From Lingula anatina (Eukaryota > Brachiopoda > Lingulata > Lingulida > Lingulidae): a stretch of DNA of 43,506 nt. This document shows, one piece after another, positions 41,201 to 43,506 of this stretch. Positions within the stretch are counted from its first letter, which is position 1; every line of letters starts with the position of its first letter. The DNA lies in the NCBI RefSeq assembly GCF_001039355.2, contig NW_019773816.1, forward strand, positions 1 through 43,506, written 5' to 3'. The position numbers and the translations under genes are program-made. Below the pieces are notes generated by a model. That model ran no database searches. It had not been told where the DNA came from and worked only from the letters and a program-made list of their open reading frames with translations.

Positions 41201-42329
41201 AATATTATCCACCTCCTGAACATAATCCCTCTAGTTACACATCTCTTAAATTAATATCACGTCAACTCAGCTCCAATTCAATTGCACCATTTTTTTCTTT
41301 CTTCTGGTGATAAATTCATTTTTATCTAATTTTTTCTACTTGTATTCACAAAAGTAAAATAAAAATCCCCCCTTATATAAAACTTCACCCTTTGGGTTGT
41401 CATCTTTGAATAATCATCACCATTTTATTAAATTATTTAAGTCACAGTAAGATGGTCTCATGAAAAATTCTTGAAAATGAACTAGCAGGAAAAGCAGGCC
41501 AATGGATCTTGTCCCTAGGCATATATCCTTTGAAATTGGGTTGGCCCTTGTGAAGATGATTGATCCCTGAAGGCTGGTGTCGGCGTATAATAAGGATACA
41601 ATAAGCAGGAAATGTAATCTTTTTGTTCTCTTCAAAACGCCTTCTCAAACAACGGCATATCGTTTACTTAATCCATTGCTTGTAATGAGCTTAACTTGAT
41701 CCGACAGCTAGCAGAGGTGGTTTATACAAGAGACAACTGACCTTACTTAGATGGACCCGAATTCAAAATATTGTCAACTCAGTTGAAGTTAGTCTAAAAA
41801 GTTTTCATTTCCTAGGTGGTAATATTGTTGAAAAAAAATTTTGATTAACGATTCATTACATCAGATTCTATAAAATCAGATACTGAAATACTGGCATAAT
41901 TCAGGGCTTATAAATGGATTAGGCATTTGTTCAAAAGAGGACTGAGCCAATTCTGCTAGCTAAGTTTCAGTTGCTCTCATTTCTTGCAAGGTTTTATCAC
42001 TGTCAAATAAGACTTTTTTTAAAATTCATTCATATTTCACTGCAGAAATGAGACTGTAGTTTAGTGAAAAAGTTGGAAAATATGGCATTGGATACAGGGG
42101 GGCGGCTAGACCTATGGTATTTTTGGCTCCCAAAAAATCAGAAATCCGCTGATAGATAGAAATATCTCAACCCTGCCTCCAAGGCTCATGACTTACCTTC
42201 ACAAGAGAGTCCATGGGACGTGACACCAGACAAAGCTTCCCTGCACACGTTACAGTACGTTGGTCGTGCATGCGAACATGCGTACCAGTGATGCTGTCCT
42301 GACATCATTGCGCGATGCTCAATACCAGG
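21720..42329 (-). CDS. DGKH: Type II diacylglycerol kinase (eta/delta class), 27 exons, 5' end outside the window
   Basis: Phosphorylates diacylglycerol to phosphatidic acid with ATP, ending DAG signalling and producing a lipid messenger. I phased 27 exons with GT-AG junctions, from 42329 down to the TGA at 21720-21722, giving 1137 aa. Order of domains: two C1 zinc fingers, catalytic DAGKc half, long Ser/Pro-rich linker, DAGKa accessory half, helical C-terminal region and SAM domain. That order is diagnostic of vertebrate DGK delta/eta; blocks such as [17 protein letters not shown] and [11 protein letters not shown] look closer to eta, but an invertebrate co-orthologue of both is likely. The expected N-terminal PH domain (about 200 residues with its lead-in) is not in the window. 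Exon coordinates are given in the segment entries. Introns carry several fold-back elements and one assembly duplication. Confidence 0.95.
23740..23925. mobile_element. Fold-back element, family F1 copy 1, in the last DGKH intron
   Basis: The ends are inverted repeats: GGCCGTATTTACAAC on the left and GGCCACATTTACAACC (reverse complement) on the right. The arms continue through an AGATCTGTGATCAAATA-like stretch. The right arm (CAAGTGGGTTGGC then ATATTTGATC) matches the element at 25236-25440. Non-coding. Confidence 0.65.
24557..24653. repeat. Interrupted (TG)n / (CA)n-(CG) tract
   Basis: A (TG)n stretch and a CACACACGTGTGCGCGCACACAC-like tract of alternating purine and pyrimidine lie about 70 bases beyond the donor of the first SAM exon. 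Such tracts can adopt Z-DNA. Confidence 0.8.
25236..25440. mobile_element. Fold-back element, family F1 copy 2, in a DGKH intron
   Basis: The left arm, AACCAGTTGGGCCATGGACT, matches the reverse complement of the right arm, AACCAGTTGATCCATGGACT. Both arms continue through AGTC(C/T)GC(A/G)GAT and AAATATGG, so each is about 45 bp at high identity. The inner right arm (CAAGTGGGTGGCG then ATATTTGATC) matches copy 1 at 23740-23925. Confidence 0.75.
26815..27012. repeat. (TG)n/(TGCG)n tract within a degenerate higher-order repeat
   Basis: A (TG)n then TGCG-rich tract (26828-26902) forms the first of about four loose copies of a unit beginning AGTGACATTACAGTGTGTG. The later copies start near 26905, 26946 and 26989. 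It lies in a DGKH intron and is non-coding. Confidence 0.75.
29256..31434 (-). other. DGKH segment 4: accessory DAGKa domain
   Basis: Exons 31434-31324, 30982-30824, 30335-30290, 29918-29805, 29390-29256. Recognisable blocks are [71 protein letters not shown] and [19 protein letters not shown]. These are the family's accessory-domain signatures, which complete the active site with DAGKc. Confidence 0.95.
30736..30748. promoter_or_regulatory. Perfect GGTCAnnnTGACC palindrome in a DGKH intron
   Basis: GGTCACAGTGACC matches the estrogen-response-element palindrome exactly. A local duplication follows directly (TGACCTAGTTCAGGAT twice, about 29 bases apart, then another TGACC). Other perfect copies lie at 17443-17455, 18829-18841 and 36978-36990. 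Receptor binding is untested. Confidence 0.4.
32855..33150. mobile_element. Fold-back element, family F2, in a DGKH intron
   Basis: The left arm runs through CCAAAAAGAGCTTTAGCTTA to CTTGGCCCCAGTTTCAC. The reverse complement of the right arm runs through AAAAAGGAGCTCTAGCCTG to CTTGGTCCCAGTTTCAC. The core GG(C/T)CCCAGTTTCAC is shared in type with the fold-back elements near 34050 and 34403. The central part is AT-rich and non-coding. Confidence 0.6.
34048..34326. mobile_element. Fold-back element with GGxCCACGTTTCACAAAG ends
   Basis: The left end GGTCCACGTTTCACAAAGAA (34050-34069) and the reverse complement of the right end GGGCCACGTTTCACAAAGAA agree at 19 of 20 positions. The inside is AT-rich and carries weaker inverted similarity. 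It lies in the large DGKH linker intron. No transposase is encoded. Confidence 0.7.
34403..34640. mobile_element. Second, more diverged fold-back element beside the first
   Basis: This starts GGGGCCTCATTTCACAAAA, resembling the end of the neighbouring element. Its right part, reverse-complemented, reads GGGACCCCTTGAGCTTAAG and then shares ATTGGTCT and AAAATTTAGT blocks with the left part. The arms are less regular than in the neighbouring copy. Confidence 0.45.
35803..35851. repeat. (ATT)n microsatellite
   Basis: An uninterrupted ATT run of about 12 units in the DGKH intron before exon 35668-35581. A shorter ATT-rich run lies at 35440-35470, about 110 bases beyond that exon's donor; both are followed by a G-rich block (GAGGGGGGTC / GGGGAGGGGGTC). 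Confidence 0.9.
36620..36810 (-). other. Exon-like Ser/Pro/Ala-rich open block, not phased
   Basis: A GC-rich island within AT-rich intron DNA encodes, on the minus strand, a disordered-looking stretch ([18 protein letters not shown] then [19 protein letters not shown]). It has an acceptor-like TTGCTTGTTAG on its left in transcript order and a weak GT donor at its end. Both ends are phase 2, whereas the flanking exons are phase 0, so inclusion as read would shift frame. It may be a cassette exon with another partner, a missed splice site, or not an exon. Confidence 0.35.
38193..38233. repeat. (TTTA)n microsatellite
   Basis: About ten TTTA units lie just upstream (in transcript order) of the acceptor of the DGKH exon starting at 38178. 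Confidence 0.95.
38295..38671. repeat. 188-bp direct duplication separated by one N
   Basis: Bases 38295-38482 and 38484-38671 agree at about 186 of 188 positions, with the two mismatches together in an A/T run. They are separated by a single ambiguous base at 38483. This looks like two overlapping contig ends that were abutted rather than merged. It lies in an intron, so the coding sequence is unaffected. Confidence 0.9.
39772..42329 (-). other. DGKH segment 1: tandem C1 domains
   Basis: Exons 42329-42197, 41103-40997, 40226-40098, and the start of 39772-39593. C1a: the first His of [14 protein letters not shown] begins the H-x12-C pattern, followed by CNVC, CEVC, HKRC and a final C. C1b: [14 protein letters not shown] (H-x12-C), CVVC, CLWC, HTSC. 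All zinc ligands expected for C1 folds are visible. In type II DGKs these domains help localisation and need not bind phorbol ester. The first exon begins with a proline codon at 42329 in frame 0. Confidence 0.93.
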
Positions 42330-43506
42330 CTGGAAGGTAAAAGAAAACGTGTCCTGATCCACCCATGCTCAACCAAATAACTTAAGGTGTCACACAGAAG
42401 TACTCAGAGTTCAGGTTAAGACCCTGTTCCCATACATAGATTGATCTAGCATGATCGACCCATCTCCGAGGGGTTTCTCGCTAAACTGAATTCAGATTAA
42501 GCGGCTTAGATGTCTGGCACACCTGCTAAATGATAGCGTATTACCCAATAACACCTTCAGTAGGCGTGCCAGACATCAGAGCTGCTTAAGCTGAATGTAA
42601 TTTAGCAAGAAACCCCTCGAAGATGGGTCAATCCTGCTACTAGGTACAAGAATGGGGTCTAAGACCACCTATTTTAAGACCCAAGTCCTTTTTATGTTAC
42701 CAACCACTCAAAACTTGGGGTCAACAAGGACTGAAAAATTGGTCTTTCCGTTAGCATCACTGATTGTTTTAAAAGATTAAAGTCCTTTTGTAAAACTGAC
42801 AACCCTTATCGCTTTTTCTGAGTGTTATATAAATGTGCCTACAAACAATATCCCAGTATCTATAATCTTATCTCTTAAATTGTCAATTTATTAACTGGCC
42901 TTATCTGCACTATGCCACAGGGGTCATGTCAGGATTGCTGTTTGCTATCAAAAAACTTGTTGCACGATATCACCATACAATTCGATAACACAGAGACATT
43001 AAAATTTGACATCTTAGTTCAGTTATCAGGTGTGATGTCAGCTATTTCATTTTCAAATCTCCATAATTATTTGCATGTTATCTGAACATATCAGCAGTGT
43101 TTCGTACAAATTTCCCAACTAATCACAGCTATGGCCTCAGGGACTGCTATAGGCAGACGCATCTAATCATTATGTTGCACGGCCCTCTATGGAGTGTGCC
43201 ACAAGATTCTGTTGGAGAAATAATCCTGGAAACAAAACTAAGCCAAAGAGCAGGTATGGCTGCACGTATCATATTGAGCTAGGGGAAGAGTCTGCATCAG
43301 ACTGCCGAGCCTTAACACCTGTGACGTTGTATTTCATATCTAATCTAACAAGTTATGAACTACGGTTTTTATTCCATCTTTTCAATGGAAAAAATTATAA
43401 AGCTTTCAGATACATAATTTTATAATCACAAAAATTATATTTCTATACAGCATTTGTAGTGCTTTAACTGAATGTAAAAGAACGACAAAGTAGCCTGCCT
43501 TTTAAA
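42330..43506. other. Upstream DGKH intron to the window edge
   Basis: No PH-domain exon or other coding sequence is recognised on the minus strand here. The region is AT-rich and contains a fold-back element at 42418-42661. The next upstream exon must lie beyond 43506. Confidence 0.6.
42418..42661. mobile_element. Fold-back element with ~105-bp arms
   Basis: The two halves are inverted copies. The left arm carries GACCCATCTCCGAGGGGTTT and GATGTCTGGCACACC. The reverse complement of the right arm carries GACCCATCTTCGAGGGGTTT and GATGTCTGGCACGCC. The arms are roughly 85 percent identical and are separated by only about 30 bases, so a transcript could fold into a long hairpin. The ends are AGACCC on both sides; no clear target duplication is seen. 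Confidence 0.8.

Noticed and set aside
42330-43506. Search for the DGKH PH-domain exon
   Set aside because: No minus-strand frame shows PH-like sequence or suitable splice sites; the exon is taken to lie outside the window.

Overview
This window is a piece of an intron-rich animal nuclear genome. It has canonical GT-AG introns, AT-rich introns and intergenic DNA, and GC-richer exons. Gene content and the style of the short repeats (TTAA-flanked MITE-like elements, fold-back elements, GGTCA/TGACC repeats) suggest a lophotrochozoan invertebrate, most likely a mollusc. The mollusc call is inference from general resemblance, not proof.

Layout: (1) 1-2690 is AT-rich intergenic DNA. (2) 2752-9365, plus strand: a complete 11-exon eIF4A gene, the ATP-dependent DEAD-box RNA helicase of cap-dependent translation initiation, 446 aa with an unusual His/Asp/Arg-rich N-terminal extension. 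(3) 12051-13546 and 14482-16315, plus strand: two tandem two-exon paralogues encoding membrane-anchored FkbM-type (Methyltransf_21) methyltransferase-like proteins of 334 and 337 aa. (4) 21720-42329, minus strand: the last 27 coding exons I could phase (1137 aa) of a type II diacylglycerol kinase of the eta/delta class. It encodes two C1 zinc fingers, a split catalytic region and a C-terminal SAM domain. The N-terminal PH domain must lie beyond the right edge. (5) 16316-21719 has no recognisable gene but holds a 14/42-bp minisatellite and an 83-92 bp tandem repeat. Because the first AATAAA on the minus strand after the DGK stop is at about 16970, most of this block may be DGK 3' UTR converging on the second FkbM gene.

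The genes do not form a pathway: eIF4A is a translation housekeeping gene, DGK converts diacylglycerol to phosphatidic acid in lipid signalling, and the FkbM pair is of unknown substrate. The most interesting non-coding signals are a pair of 330-bp TTAA MITE-like copies (one just upstream of an FkbM start), several families of fold-back elements in DGK introns, four perfect GGTCAnnnTGACC palindromes in and around DGK, a minisatellite open on both strands, and a 188-bp duplication around a single N that probably marks an assembly join. I found no CRISPR array, rRNA, convincing tRNA or clearly novel multi-gene system.
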